Source of the DNA: Phenylobacterium deserti
Lineage (GTDB): Bacteria > Pseudomonadota > Alphaproteobacteria > Caulobacterales > Caulobacteraceae
Length of the DNA stretch: 37,499 nucleotides
Assembly: GCA_945883235.1 (NCBI GenBank)
Contig: CAMCXF010000034.1
Coordinates: 1 to 37,499, forward strand
Direction of reading: 5' to 3'
Shown in pieces: positions 1 through 8,350 of the stretch. The notes below the pieces were generated by a model, which was given only the letters and a program-made list of their open reading frames with translations, ran no database searches and was not told the origin of the DNA. Numbering within the stretch: position 1 is the stretch's first letter; each line of letters opens with the position of its first letter. Both the position numbers and the translations under genes were made by a program.

Positions 1-160
1 GTTTGTCTTGTCAGCTGTCGTTCATCTAAATTGTCCTGCACGTCGTCAGACGTTTTGAGACAGGTGGGGTCCGGATTTAGCGGAGAGTTGGCCTCTTCTG
101 GGGCTGATATTTAGGCGGCGATTTTGTGGGCAGGGCACAGGCCTGCGCCGAGGCCCCGCT
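1..160. other. Non-coding left edge, no gene recognised
   Basis: No convincing coding frame or RNA gene is visible between the window edge and the stop codon of the nuclease gene. There is a short inverted repeat (GGCCT, six bases, AGGCC) near 140-155, just downstream of that stop, but no T-run follows it on the minus strand, so it is not a clear terminator. The remaining bases could be the flank of a mobile element, given the transposase remnant near 1358-1858, but nothing proves this. Confidence 0.3.
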
Positions 161-607
161 CTAACGCCCCTTCCATCTCCACTCCCACGGCAGCACGAAC
201 ACCGAAGCCCAAACTCCCGTCTTCTTGCCCCTCGCCTCGTCCTCGGCTGGAACGTAAGTGATGCTGTAGCGGCGATAAGCCACCGCCCATCCGGATCGCA
301 CCATGTCCTCGTTGAGGTTGACCGAGGCAGCCCAGCAGGTGGCGATGAGCCGCTTGTAACGGTCCTTGGTGCTGCCCGTGCAGCGGACCGCTGAGGTCCC
401 GATCAGCGCCTTTAAAGCCTCGGTAGCAGCAAGGCCGCAGCGCCAGTCACCGTCTCGCTGGCACACCTGCTTGGTCTCGGGTGCATCGATACCGTCTAGC
501 CTGATGTGTTGACCTGAAACCACAAGCGTGTCGCCATCGATAACCCGGGCTTGGCCGTCGAGAGCGGCCAGCGCCGCGAGGAGCAGGAGAGCGGTGACGG
601 TCATCAT
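161..607 (-). CDS. Secreted staphylococcal-nuclease-like (SNase/TNase) protein
   Basis: This 148-residue protein is predicted to be an exported phosphodiesterase of the staphylococcal nuclease fold. A hydrophobic N-terminus (about residues 3-16) looks like a short signal peptide. The nuclease hallmarks follow: VIDGDT at 22-27, RLDGIDAPE at 36-44 (matching the catalytic Arg and Glu of the Staphylococcus enzyme), and DRYKR at 82-86, which supplies the second catalytic Arg. Four cysteines lie between 49 and 91 and could form disulfides in the periplasm. It is the last gene of a three-gene minus-strand group and starts 7 bases after its upstream neighbour ends. Two ATG codons in tandem (607 and 604) are equally possible starts. 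Such small nucleases are common cargo of plasmids and islands. The family call is firm; the biological role is not known. Confidence 0.85.
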   Translation of the reverse strand: MMTVTALLLLAALAALDGQARVIDGDTLVVSGQHIRLDGIDAPETKQVCQRDGDWRCGLAATEALKALIGTSAVRCTGSTKDRYKRLIATCWAASVNLNEDMVRSGWAVAYRRYSITYVPAEDEARGKKTGVWASVFVLPWEWRWKGR

Positions 608-614
608 TCACGCA

Positions 615-1118
615 TCACATGGCGATCCGCCGGATGCTAGTGAAGAACCAGCGTGTGATTGGGCCGTTTCCGACCTCGGCATAGCCCTCGTAGCGCTCCT
701 TGATCCCGTCCTTGTGAACCTTGGAGAGGGGCGAGAGCTGGCTACCGGGCGCTAGGCCCGCCTTGAACTGCACCCACGCTGGGTTGAGGTGTCCGAAGGG
801 CAGAGCTGGCACTGCACCAAGTGGGTCTTCGACGCGTTCGTTCGCCTCAGCAGCTTCGATTGAGAGGGCTTGGCCCAGATCTCTAGGCACGATTTTAAAG
901 GCGGGCTTGGGCCTAACCCGAAGCCGACGCAAAACGCTGTCATAGATAAGATAGAACGCTAAGAACGGCCATAGAGTTGAGAGAATGATCACCACCAACA
1001 CGACTGCTACTAGGTTCTCGAAAGAAAAGTCGTGACGGAGGTCGTCGTCGTAGGTGCGCACCAACGCGAAAAGACCGACCAGCGCGCCAGCGGTTAGGTA
1101 ACCGAAGACCCAGATCAT
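615..1118 (-). CDS. Hypothetical protein with two membrane segments
   Basis: I do not recognise this 167-residue protein. Two hydrophobic stretches, about residues 2-19 and 36-59, should span the inner membrane. They are separated by a charged loop (RTYDDDLRHD) and followed by a soluble C-terminal region of about 100 residues with no motif I can name. Its ATG overlaps the TGA of the upstream 80-residue frame by four bases (ATGA), and its stop lies 7 bases before the nuclease start, so the three are probably translated from one message. The coupled spacing is the main evidence that it is a real gene. A role in export or in anchoring the neighbouring nuclease is conceivable but unsupported. Confidence 0.6.
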   Translation of the reverse strand: MIWVFGYLTAGALVGLFALVRTYDDDLRHDFSFENLVAVVLVVIILSTLWPFLAFYLIYDSVLRRLRVRPKPAFKIVPRDLGQALSIEAAEANERVEDPLGAVPALPFGHLNPAWVQFKAGLAPGSQLSPLSKVHKDGIKERYEGYAEVGNGPITRWFFTSIRRIAM

Positions 1119-1357
1119 TTCTGCGTGCGGGCCTTCCGGCCCCCGAATGTCGTGAGGGCGTCTATCCTGTAGCCCTCTGGCCCAGACCCCTTGGGTGCTT
1201 TGCCATTGTGGAGCACCCTCCCGCTGACGACTACGCCGCGTTCGATTTGCAGAATGAGGTCCCCCTCGTAAACGCTCGCATAGCCAGCGTGGACATAGTT
1301 CAGCGGGGCTGGCAGGTTAACTCCGCCTGATCGCAAGCCGCCCTCCCCTATCCCCAA
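1115..1357 (-). CDS. Short hypothetical protein, possibly cut at its 5' end
   Basis: An open frame of up to 80 residues ends in a four-base overlap with the next gene, as expected for a coupled operon. The product is not recognised; it has no membrane segment or obvious motif. No ATG or GTG precedes the body of the frame. Candidate starts are TTG at 1357, which directly abuts the stop codon of the IS6 transposase remnant, and TTG at 1336, which has GGGAGG about five bases upstream. The frame may therefore be the 3' part of a gene interrupted by the element, or a short intact gene using TTG. The start and completeness are uncertain. Confidence 0.4.
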   Translation of the reverse strand: MGIGEGGLRSGGVNLPAPLNYVHAGYASVYEGDLILQIERGVVVSGRVLHNGKAPKGSGPEGYRIDALTTFGGRKARTQK

Positions 1358-1858
1358 TCAGGCGGCTACCGTCGCTTCGACCCAGGCATGATGAGCCGCC
1401 GCCCGGAACGTCCGTAGCGTGGATCGGCGGATCAGATGTTCCTGGACGTTGAAGCAGTTGTGGATGGCGGCGTGGGCGGAAAGGAAACGTTGGGCTGAGC
1501 CCTGCGACTTGAATTTCTGTTGCTTCCGTTCTCGTCGTCGGATCGGCAGATGGCTGTTCTCGGCGCGATTGTTGGCCTGCAGTCCGCCAGGTCGATGGAC
1601 GCCTTTCAACCCGAGCTCGCGGACCGCCGCGCTGTATGACGCCAGCTTGTCGGTCGTGATCGTATCAGGGTGAATGCCCTGGTTTCGCAAAAGCCGACGC
1701 AGCAGCTTCAGCGCCGCCGCCTTGTTCCGGCGCTTCTGGACCAGGACGTCGAGAACCTCGCCCTCGTCATCGACGGCGCGCCAGAGCCACACCTTCTGAC
1801 CGCCGATCCGGACAAACACCTCGTCCAGATGCCAGCGGCCCGTGGGTGATCGCGCCAA
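1358..1858 (-). pseudogene. IS6-family transposase, N-terminally truncated
   Basis: The 166-residue frame is the catalytic part of an IS6/IS26-family DDE transposase. The DDE residues are in context: the first Asp in RWHLDEVFVRI, the second in TITTDKLASY, and the Glu in NNRAENSHLPIRRRERKQQ. IS6 transposases are usually about 230-240 residues, with a helix-turn-helix region before the first Asp. Here only about 11 residues precede the first Asp, and the frame runs into a TAA at 1871-1873, so some 70 N-terminal residues are gone. The predicted first codon is TTG, not ATG. I could not identify paired terminal inverted repeats. The element is probably immobile. It sits between the nuclease operon and the TetR-led catabolic island, as expected for a scar of island insertion or rearrangement. 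Confidence 0.85.
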
Positions 1859-1940
1859 ACTGGAGACCTTTTATGGTTTACCTGCCAGCACCCAGACTGC
1901 AGCCCCGGTCGGCCATTTCACGCGGAAGATGCTTGAAAGA

Positions 1941-2621
1941 TCAAACCACGGGAACGTCCTCGAGGCCAAGGTATCGCTGGAGCATCAGGGCCAGTTCCTC
2001 GTGAAGGCGCGGATCGTCGATGGAGTACGGCCCCGGGCCGTGCAGCATGTTGGAGACGATCTGGCCGTGCATCATGCGAATAGCCAGGTGGGCGGCGTCT
2101 TGCTTGCGGGGATCCATGGCTATTCCACGCGCCTTCAGAAGCTCGACCACTTGCCCAGCCTCGATCGCCTCAAGCCGCCGCATCAGCGGCCAGACGTCGC
2201 GACCCCGAAGGCTAAGCTCGAACAGGGCGCGGTAGTAGCCTTCGATCCCTTTCATGGTCCGCGCCGAGCTTCGCGTTAGCCGACGAAACACCTCCATCAA
2301 GGGTTCGGTCTGGCACGCCGGGTCGGCGAAGAACTTGACGATGTTGGCCTCTGCATGCGCTGCCATGTCGGATTGCAGAGCGAAGAAGAACGCCTCCTTG
2401 TCCTGGAAACGACGATAGAAGCTGCCCACAGAGCAACCGGCCCGCTTGGCGATGCTGGCGACGTGCGCCTCCCAAAAGCCCGACTCCGCGAACACTCGCT
2501 CGCCCGCCTTCATCAGACGGTCGCGTTGCTGACGGCTCCGCTCCTGGTAGGCCGGGCGCGTCCAGCCCATCTCCGGCTCGCCCTCCCCTACGATCATTGT
2601 CTGCGTCTTAGCCTCAGCCAT
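1941..2621 (-). CDS. TetR/AcrR-family transcriptional regulator (island copy 1)
   Basis: This protein of about 226 residues has the TetR N-terminal helix-turn-helix near residues 53-72 (HVASIAKRAGCSVGSFYRRF) and a longer, variable ligand-binding domain. TetR proteins normally repress neighbouring or divergent genes until a small molecule binds. It faces away from the GST-like gene at 2884, and the intergenic region holds one copy of the island-wide GAAC-type motif (2785-2806), so auto-regulation and control of the GST gene are likely. Its DNA-binding helix resembles that of the second TetR at 20495 (SVGSFYRRF against SIGTFYGRF), which suggests similar operators. I prefer the ATG at 2621, preceded by GGACGTGAA; a TTG at 2639 would add six residues. 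The ligand is unknown. Confidence 0.88.
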   Translation of the reverse strand: MAEAKTQTMIVGEGEPEMGWTRPAYQERSRQQRDRLMKAGERVFAESGFWEAHVASIAKRAGCSVGSFYRRFQDKEAFFFALQSDMAAHAEANIVKFFADPACQTEPLMEVFRRLTRSSARTMKGIEGYYRALFELSLRGRDVWPLMRRLEAIEAGQVVELLKARGIAMDPRKQDAAHLAIRMMHGQIVSNMLHGPGPYSIDDPRLHEELALMLQRYLGLEDVPVV

Positions 2622-2784
2622 TTCACGTCCATCGTCCAAAAGTCACTTCTATGGTGCCAACGGATCGGGCAAATCCAGCCCTCCACACGGCTCTTGGCGC
2701 GTGCGCCGAAACTGCAGGGTCGGCTTGTTCTTCACTTTGGAACCGCTTTCGCACTCATCATGGCCCAATCTCTGTTGCAATCAT

Positions 2785-2806
2785 AATGTGAACGATAATT
2801 CTGATT
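2785..2806 (+). promoter_or_regulatory. Island regulon motif, site A
   Basis: This site has core GAACGATAATTCTGATT preceded by AATGT. It lies between the first TetR gene (minus strand) and the GST-like gene (plus strand), about 78 bases before the GST start. It matches the motif at 15871-15892 at 18 of 22 positions when the latter is read on the minus strand. It is probably a TetR operator; this is inferred from repetition and position only. Confidence 0.6.
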
Positions 2807-2883
2807 GTCACGGGTGGCCGATACGTGTTTGTGAACCGGCATTACGTTTTTGGTCGACAAATCTAGCGATTGGGGAACCTGGC

Positions 2884-3915
2884 ATGACCGATTCAGAGCA
2901 ACTGGTCACACTCAGCGGCGTGCCGGGGTCGCCCTACACTCGCAAGATGCTGGCCGTGCTGCGGTATCGTCGCATATCCTACAAGTTGATCTTGGGATCG
3001 CGTGACCTCAAGGGTCTGCCCCGTGCCAAGGTCAGCCTTCTGCCCACGTTCTATTTTCCGGACCCCGCCGGTCAGTTACAGGCGGTCACCGATTCCACGC
3101 CGATCATCCGCAGGTTGGAAGGCATGTTCCTGAACCGTTCGGTGCGACCGGCGAATCCTGCACTGGCCCTGATTGACGCCATACTGGAGGACTACGGCGA
3201 CGAGTGGCTGACCAAGGCCATGTTCCACTATCGCTGGCATTATGCTGACGATATTGCCCGCGCGTCGGCGATCCTTCCGGCCTGGACCCAAGGGCGCATG
3301 CCCGATGCGGCGCTTAAGGCTGCAGGGACGACAATCGCAGGACGCCAGATCCCGCGGCTACGCTATGTCGGCTCCAACGAGGCGACCTGGGGGGTGATCG
3401 AGGCCAGCTACATGCGCTACCTCGACGCCATGGAGGCCCATCTGCGCGAACATGCTTTCCTGCTGGGCGCACGACCCGGCGCCGGCGACTTCGGTGTATT
3501 CGGGCAACTGACCCAGCTTGCGCTGTTTGACCCAACCCCCATGGCGATCACCGCTGTACGGGCACCGCGAGTGCTCGCCTGGACTGGCGCCGTCGAGGAC
3601 CTGACGGGGGTGGAGCCTGTAGACACCGACTGGTTCGACCCAACCGCCCTGCCGGCCACGCTAACGGCTTTGCTGAGCGAAGTCGGTCGCGTCTATGCGC
3701 CGTTGCTGCTCGCCAACGCCCGGGCCGTACAAACCGGCGCCGAGCAGGTGGAGACCACCATCGACGGCGAGGCCTGGGTCCAGCAACCGTTCCCCTACCA
3801 GGCCAAGTGTCTGATGTGGCTCCGCCAGGAGTACGCCGCGCTCGACGCGGCCGCCCGCGCCCAGGCCGACGCGGCCCTGGCCGGGACCGGGTGCGAAGCG
3901 TTGTTCGCTAGTTGA
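2884..3915 (+). CDS. Large glutathione S-transferase-like protein A
   Basis: This 343-residue protein has a thioredoxin-like GST N-domain with SPYTRK at 16-21 as the likely active-site turn, and DSTPII as the glutathione-binding turn of the usual (E/D)S type. An all-helical C-domain follows (GDEWLTKAMFHYRW, then GAGDFGVFGQL). It is about 120 residues longer than a classical GST. The extra C-terminal region (from about LSEVGRVYAP to the CEALFAS end) is shared with the two GST-like proteins at 5476 and 7151, so the three form one subfamily. The chosen ATG at 2884 starts just before the GST fold; an upstream in-frame extension to 2701 lies in the promoter region. The last 8 bases overlap the convergent CoA ligase. 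The reaction is unknown: ether cleavage, isomerisation or thiol conjugation are possible. Confidence 0.8.
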   Translation: MTDSEQLVTLSGVPGSPYTRKMLAVLRYRRISYKLILGSRDLKGLPRAKVSLLPTFYFPDPAGQLQAVTDSTPIIRRLEGMFLNRSVRPANPALALIDAILEDYGDEWLTKAMFHYRWHYADDIARASAILPAWTQGRMPDAALKAAGTTIAGRQIPRLRYVGSNEATWGVIEASYMRYLDAMEAHLREHAFLLGARPGAGDFGVFGQLTQLALFDPTPMAITAVRAPRVLAWTGAVEDLTGVEPVDTDWFDPTALPATLTALLSEVGRVYAPLLLANARAVQTGAEQVETTIDGEAWVQQPFPYQAKCLMWLRQEYAALDAAARAQADAALAGTGCEALFAS

Positions 3916-5479
3916 CCTGTCGGTCGCGGCCTTCCCAGTAGGGCTGGCGAAGGTCGCGGCGCAGGATCTTCCCGCTGGGATTGCGTGGAATGGTAGCGAC
4001 GAAATCCACGGACTTGGGCAACTTGTATCCGGCGATCCGTTCCCGCGCGTAGGCGATAAGTTCAGCGGGCTCGACCACCGCGCCAGCCTTCAGGGCGACC
4101 ACCGCCTTGACCGCCTCGCCCCACCGGTCGTCGGGAACGCCGATCACCGCCACATCCTGCACTGCCGGATGGCCCGCGAGGGCGTTCTCCACCTCGGCTG
4201 GATAGATGTTCTCCCCGCCGGAGACGATCATCTCCTTCATCCGGTCGTGGATGTAGAGGTACCCCTCATCATCGAAATAGCCCGCGTCGCCCGAACGGAA
4301 GAAGCCTTCGGCGTCGAAAGCCTCGGCGTTGCCCTCTTCGCGCTTCCAGTAGCCTTTCATCACACAGGGCGCTCGCATCAGGATCTCGCCGACCTGTCCC
4401 GGCGGGAGCGTTCGCCCCTCTGCGTCCACCACCTTGATCTCTCGGCCCGGCGCAGCGCGGCCGCACGAGCGCAGCTTGCCGCGCGCCGGATCATGATCTG
4501 CCGGCGGCAGATAGGTGATGGGACCGCCGGTCGTCTCGGTGAGGCCGTAGGCCTGCATGAATCCGCAGCCCATCAGCGCCGTCGCGTCGCGTAGTACCGC
4601 CTCGGGAATCGGCGAGCCGCCGTAGGTGATCCGCTTGAGCGTAGAGAAGTCGGTCTCGCGCGCCTCGGGCTGCTGGGTCACCGCCAGGATCACGGCCGGC
4701 ACCAGGGTGGCCTGGGTGATCCCCTTCGCCGGGATCAGGCGCAGGATTTCCTTTGGATCAACCTCCGGCAGGATCACGCCGCGCGAGCCGTTGGCCAGCG
4801 TACCCACGCCCATGTTGATCCCGGCCACATGGAAGAAGGGCATAGCGATCAGGATCACGTCGCGGTCCCCGTAAGGCTCCACGTCGGTGGCGTGGTTGCG
4901 GAAGAGGGACAGGTAGTTGGCGTTGTTCAGCCGGACGCCCTTGGGCAGGCCGGTGGTGCCGGACGTGTAGACCTGGAGGATGTCGTCGTCATCGGCCGAC
5001 GGCAACATGGGATCGACCGGCGACTGGGCGTCACGCCAGCCCTCGTAGTCTGGCCACAAGGGGTGGCCGCCATCCATGGCGACGACCTGCTTCACCTGCG
5101 GCAGATCGGCCAGGATCTGGTCGACCACACCGTGGAATTCAGCCCCGACAAACAGGACCTCACAGTCCGCATCGCCGATCACGAAGGCCAGTTCGGGCGC
5201 GGCCAGACGCCAGTTCAGACCCACGATCACCGTGCGTGACTTGAAGGTCCCAAGCACCACTTCCCAGAACCGGTCCAGGTTCTTGCCCAGATAGCCGATC
5301 CGCGCGCCGGGCCCCTGATTTAGAGCCAGTAGACTATTGGCGACCCGGCTGGCCCGCTCATCGAGCTCGGCATAGGTGGTCAGGCGATCCTTGAAGTCGA
5401 GCGCCACCGCATCCGGTCGCTCCCGTGCGTGCATACGGCTGATGTCTGCGACACAGTCCAGTCGGTGGGCGTGGGTCAC
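3908..5479 (-). CDS. Acyl-CoA synthetase / long-chain-type fatty acid-CoA ligase (ANL superfamily)
   Basis: This 523-residue enzyme is predicted to activate a carboxylic acid to its CoA thioester through an acyl-adenylate in the cytoplasm. The ATP-binding P-loop YTSGTTGLPKG is at 171-181, the A5-type motif is QAYGLTETTGG, the hinge region is GYLYIHDRMKEMIVSGGENI, and the C-terminal catalytic Lys is in NPSGKILRRDL (about K504). Length and motif order are normal for FadD-like ligases. It begins with GTG overlapping the TGA of the GST-like gene upstream (GTGA), so it is the last gene of a minus-strand operon that includes three GSTs and a sulfatase. The link to GSTs and a sulfatase suggests a non-standard acid, for example an aromatic or steroid side chain, rather than a housekeeping fatty acid. 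Substrate not determinable. Confidence 0.9.
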   Translation of the reverse strand: MTHAHRLDCVADISRMHARERPDAVALDFKDRLTTYAELDERASRVANSLLALNQGPGARIGYLGKNLDRFWEVVLGTFKSRTVIVGLNWRLAAPELAFVIGDADCEVLFVGAEFHGVVDQILADLPQVKQVVAMDGGHPLWPDYEGWRDAQSPVDPMLPSADDDDILQVYTSGTTGLPKGVRLNNANYLSLFRNHATDVEPYGDRDVILIAMPFFHVAGINMGVGTLANGSRGVILPEVDPKEILRLIPAKGITQATLVPAVILAVTQQPEARETDFSTLKRITYGGSPIPEAVLRDATALMGCGFMQAYGLTETTGGPITYLPPADHDPARGKLRSCGRAAPGREIKVVDAEGRTLPPGQVGEILMRAPCVMKGYWKREEGNAEAFDAEGFFRSGDAGYFDDEGYLYIHDRMKEMIVSGGENIYPAEVENALAGHPAVQDVAVIGVPDDRWGEAVKAVVALKAGAVVEPAELIAYARERIAGYKLPKSVDFVATIPRNPSGKILRRDLRQPYWEGRDRQVN

Positions 5480-6477
5480 GACGAGACCGCCTCTAGCCAG
5501 CGCGCGCAGCCGGTGTCGGTCAGGATCGAGGTCAGCCGGGCGTCCGAGACACCTGCGCGACGGGCCCGCAGCGCCGCCAGTGATTTGGCGTGATATTTTT
5601 GCGGGGGCTGAACATAGGCGCGGCCCGCCAGGTCAACGGTGAACTCGGCCGCCCCCGTCTGCAGCGCGCGGCTGTTCGCGTCAGTCCACGGCAGGAAGTA
5701 ACGGCCCACATAGGCCAGCAAAGGCGTCAAGGTCGGCGCCAGGCTCTCCCAGGTTTCGAACGGCCCGTCGTTGCGCGGTTCATTCATCCGGTAGCACCAA
5801 TCCAGCACCTTCGAGGCCCGAGCCCGGATGATGCCGCCGCAAGTCGGATCCACCGAGGCTTCATAGAGTTGGGCCGCCAGGCCGAAGTCACCGAAGGCCG
5901 GTCGGCCGCCGAACAGATATGACCGCTCGGACAGGTGGACTTCGAGCAGATCCAGAAGCTCGTTCAGATAGTCGCGGATCAGCGGTGCCGTCGCTGGGCT
6001 GGACCCCACAAAGTGGCCGCGCCCCGTCATCCGCGCGAACACCATCGCGGCCCGTTCAGCGACCGCCGCATCGTCGCCTTTCGGCATCGAAAGGCGCGCC
6101 AGCGTCTGGGCAGAGGCCCTGGCGTCGATCTCGTCGTACCAGCGATGGTGGAACATCAACTTGTTGCCCCACTCGTCACCGAACTCCTCGAACATCGCCG
6201 AGAGGAAGTTCAACACCGGGTCTGCGGGGTGGATCGACGGTTCCGGAACTTCGACTTCCAGCCGCTCCAGGATCGGCGTCGAGTCCTGTAGCCCCTCATC
6301 CGCGGGCGTCGCCACGGTCGGCACGATCGGCAGTTTGGCGAAGCGCTTGTAGTCCTCCTCGTTCTGCGGCCCCCGCGCGATCCAGAGGTGTGGAATGGCT
6401 TTGTATCGGAAGTACGATCGCACCTTCACCGAATAGGGCGACATCTCAGAGCCGAAGATCCGATAGAATGCGCTCAC
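5476..6477 (-). CDS. Large glutathione S-transferase-like protein B
   Basis: This 333-residue protein is of the same extended GST subfamily as the genes at 2884 and 7151. It has a thioredoxin-like N-domain with SPYSVKVRSY (from S13) and the turn DSTPILERLE, then a helical domain with FGDEWGNKLMFHHRW and FGDFGLAAQLYE. The C-terminal extension (YVGRYFLPWTDANSRALQTG onward) matches protein A closely (ANARAVQTGAEQ) and ends in a similar DTGCARWLE. The start is GTG, overlapping the stop of the YfcG-like gene (GTGA), and its own stop overlaps the start of the CoA ligase, so translation of all three is probably coupled. Coupling to a CoA ligase suggests a step just before CoA activation. The reaction is unknown. 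Confidence 0.8.
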   Translation of the reverse strand: MSAFYRIFGSEMSPYSVKVRSYFRYKAIPHLWIARGPQNEEDYKRFAKLPIVPTVATPADEGLQDSTPILERLEVEVPEPSIHPADPVLNFLSAMFEEFGDEWGNKLMFHHRWYDEIDARASAQTLARLSMPKGDDAAVAERAAMVFARMTGRGHFVGSSPATAPLIRDYLNELLDLLEVHLSERSYLFGGRPAFGDFGLAAQLYEASVDPTCGGIIRARASKVLDWCYRMNEPRNDGPFETWESLAPTLTPLLAYVGRYFLPWTDANSRALQTGAAEFTVDLAGRAYVQPPQKYHAKSLAALRARRAGVSDARLTSILTDTGCARWLEAVSS

Positions 6478-7139
6478 TTGGTCACCTCTTGCTTGATCAT
6501 GGCCCGCTGGCTTTGCGCGAAGGCCTCTTTACCGATGGACGAGCCCTTCTGGACCGCTTCCCGCGCACCAACCTGTTTGAACCAGCGGTAGAAGTCGGGG
6601 AATTCAGCCGGGTCAATTTCCAGGCCCTTGTAGCCACGGGTCCACGGCCAGATCGCCATGTCCGCGATCGAGTAGTCGCCGGCCACGTGCTCGGCCTCGG
6701 AGAGTCGCTTGTCGAGCACGCCGTAGAGCCGGCGGGTCTCATTCACGTATCGGTTAAGGGCATACTCGATGCGCTCTTCCCGGTAGCGGAAATGCGCGGC
6801 CTGGCCGGCCATCGGTCCGAGCCCTGCGCTTTGCCAGAAGAGCCATGCCTCGACCCGCGTGCGCGCCCGCCGCTCAGCTGGATAGAAGCGTCCCGCCTTG
6901 TCGCCAAGGTATTGCAGGATGGCACCAGACTCAAAGATCGTGATCGGCTCGCCGTCTGGACCCTCATGATCGACGATTGCCGGCATCCGGCCGTTAGGTG
7001 AAATGGCCCGGAACTCGGGCGTGTCCTGACCGCCGTTCCCAATGTCCACCGGAACCAGTCGGTAGGGCAGTCCTGTCTCCTCCAGCATGATGGTGATCTT
7101 CCACCCATTGGGTGTTGGCCAGAAATGCAGGTCGATCAT
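6474..7139 (-). CDS. YfcG/YghU-type glutathione transferase (disulfide-bond oxidoreductase family)
   Basis: This 221-residue protein matches the Nu-class GST pattern of E. coli YfcG, which binds glutathione disulfide and acts as a disulfide-bond reductase. The N-terminal PTPNGWKI carries the Thr9 and Asn11 of the family active site. The turn FESGAILQYLG, the WLFWQ...GLGPMAGQ block and SIADMAIWPW follow in the usual order. The frame is open back to 7286, but the ATG at 7139 is where the family normally begins. It starts 11 bases after the GST-like gene upstream and overlaps the next one by four bases, placing it inside the operon. Unlike the three long paralogs it has no C-terminal extension. 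A role in recycling a glutathione adduct or mixed disulfide made by the other GSTs is plausible but inferred. Confidence 0.88.
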   Translation of the reverse strand: MIDLHFWPTPNGWKITIMLEETGLPYRLVPVDIGNGGQDTPEFRAISPNGRMPAIVDHEGPDGEPITIFESGAILQYLGDKAGRFYPAERRARTRVEAWLFWQSAGLGPMAGQAAHFRYREERIEYALNRYVNETRRLYGVLDKRLSEAEHVAGDYSIADMAIWPWTRGYKGLEIDPAEFPDFYRWFKQVGAREAVQKGSSIGKEAFAQSQRAMIKQEVTK

Positions 7140-7150
7140 GGTGGTGTCCT

Positions 7151-8350
7151 TCAGGCTACAGCGAGACGGTTGCCGACCCGAGTGAGTGGGCGGGCGAGCC
7201 GAGTGGCCAGCAGGGTCTCGGCTCCGCAGTCCTGGATCAGTCCGCGACAAGCGATCCGGTCCTGTTGCGACAGCGATTCTAACCAATCCAGCGTCCGCTG
7301 CAGCACCCAGAGTGAGTGCGCGGGCGCGCCCATGGTCATCTGATGGCCACGCAGCGGCACGGTGATTGAGCCCAGGCTGGGCTGATCCGCGTCAGCGTCT
7401 GAGAGCGGCTGGTCGGTTGGAAAGTCCGGGCGGGCAAGCGACCATTGGCTGAAAAGACCGGCTGCGGCGACGTAGATCGGCGCGTAGTCCTCGCAGAACA
7501 TCCTGAGCAGGCGGACTACGGAATCCGGGACTTCGTCATCCGGTAGATAGGTCATCGGCGTGTCCCAGAACTCCGGCGACTGGATTTCCGGCGCGTTCAT
7601 GTGCTCGACCCAGCGGAAAACGCGCGGTGCCCTTTTCTGCATCAGGTGCAGGGGCCAGGGATCGCGACCCAGGTGCGCGAACAACGGCCCCATGAGCCCA
7701 AAGTCGCCTACGCTCGGCAGGCCCCCAAACAGGTAGGGATGGTCCGTGAAGTGGGCCTCCAGCACGTCGAGCAGGTCGAAGTAGATCTGCTCCATCGCCG
7801 GGAACATGTCCGGCGTGATGCCGATCCGAGCGCGGTGGCCATCCATTTGGCGCGCCACCACATCGCCATAGTGGTCGAGCAGTTCGTTCCCGCCGCGCGG
7901 CTTGAAGCTTCGTCCGAACTCGCGGACGACGAAGTGGCGGTTGGGATCCGGATAGTCCCAGCGAAAGTGCCAGGCAATCTTCAGGTTTTCGCTGGCGAAC
8001 AGGTCGACCAGATAGGCCGCCAGCCGCTGGCGCGGGCCAGGCGGCAGGGCCGGAGGGTCAGGGAACCGACGCTCCAGGTACTCGAACATCACCGTGGTGT
8101 CCTGGATCACGAAGCCCTCAGGAGTCTCGAGGATCGGGATCCGCTTGGAGCGCGCTGCGGGACTCACCTCCTGGCGGAAGCGCGGGTGACTGGGCAACCG
8201 TTCGACAAAATCTATGCCCTTCTTGCGCAGGTAGCTGCGCGTTTTGCCGGTGTAGAATGAGGCGTACGCGCCATAGAGCGTGAAGGGGCCGTCGCCCGGC
8301 CCCGGATGGGCGTCTGCGGCCTGGCGAACCTGGCCGATGTCTAGAGAAAT
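7151..8350 (-). CDS. Large glutathione S-transferase-like protein C, no canonical start codon
   Basis: This is the third extended GST-like protein of the operon. The GST fold begins with FTLYGAYASFYTGKTRSYL, encoded near 8282-8228, followed by IQDTTVMFEYLE and VGDFGLMGPLF; the C-terminus has an extension related to, but more divergent from, proteins A and B. The first ATG, GTG or TTG in frame is the TTG at 8197, which would delete the first strand and helix of the thioredoxin fold. The frame is open upstream to a TGA at 8384-8386 but holds none of these codons. I therefore place the start tentatively at ATT 8350, 11 bases after GGGAGG at 8367-8362 on the minus strand. A lost start codon, a rare ATT start, or a frameshift in this copy or assembly are all possible. 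The gene lies 124 bases after the sulfatase. Confidence 0.65.
   Translation of the reverse strand: MSLDIGQVRQAADAHPGPGDGPFTLYGAYASFYTGKTRSYLRKKGIDFVERLPSHPRFRQEVSPAARSKRIPILETPEGFVIQDTTVMFEYLERRFPDPPALPPGPRQRLAAYLVDLFASENLKIAWHFRWDYPDPNRHFVVREFGRSFKPRGGNELLDHYGDVVARQMDGHRARIGITPDMFPAMEQIYFDLLDVLEAHFTDHPYLFGGLPSVGDFGLMGPLFAHLGRDPWPLHLMQKRAPRVFRWVEHMNAPEIQSPEFWDTPMTYLPDDEVPDSVVRLLRMFCEDYAPIYVAAAGLFSQWSLARPDFPTDQPLSDADADQPSLGSITVPLRGHQMTMGAPAHSLWVLQRTLDWLESLSQQDRIACRGLIQDCGAETLLATRLARPLTRVGNRLAVA

Noticed and set aside
5919..7001. Long plus-strand open frame of 360 codons across the GST genes
   Set aside because: Antisense to two well-supported GST genes, low-complexity Arg/Ser/Pro-rich translation with no domain; a typical shadow frame in high-GC DNA.
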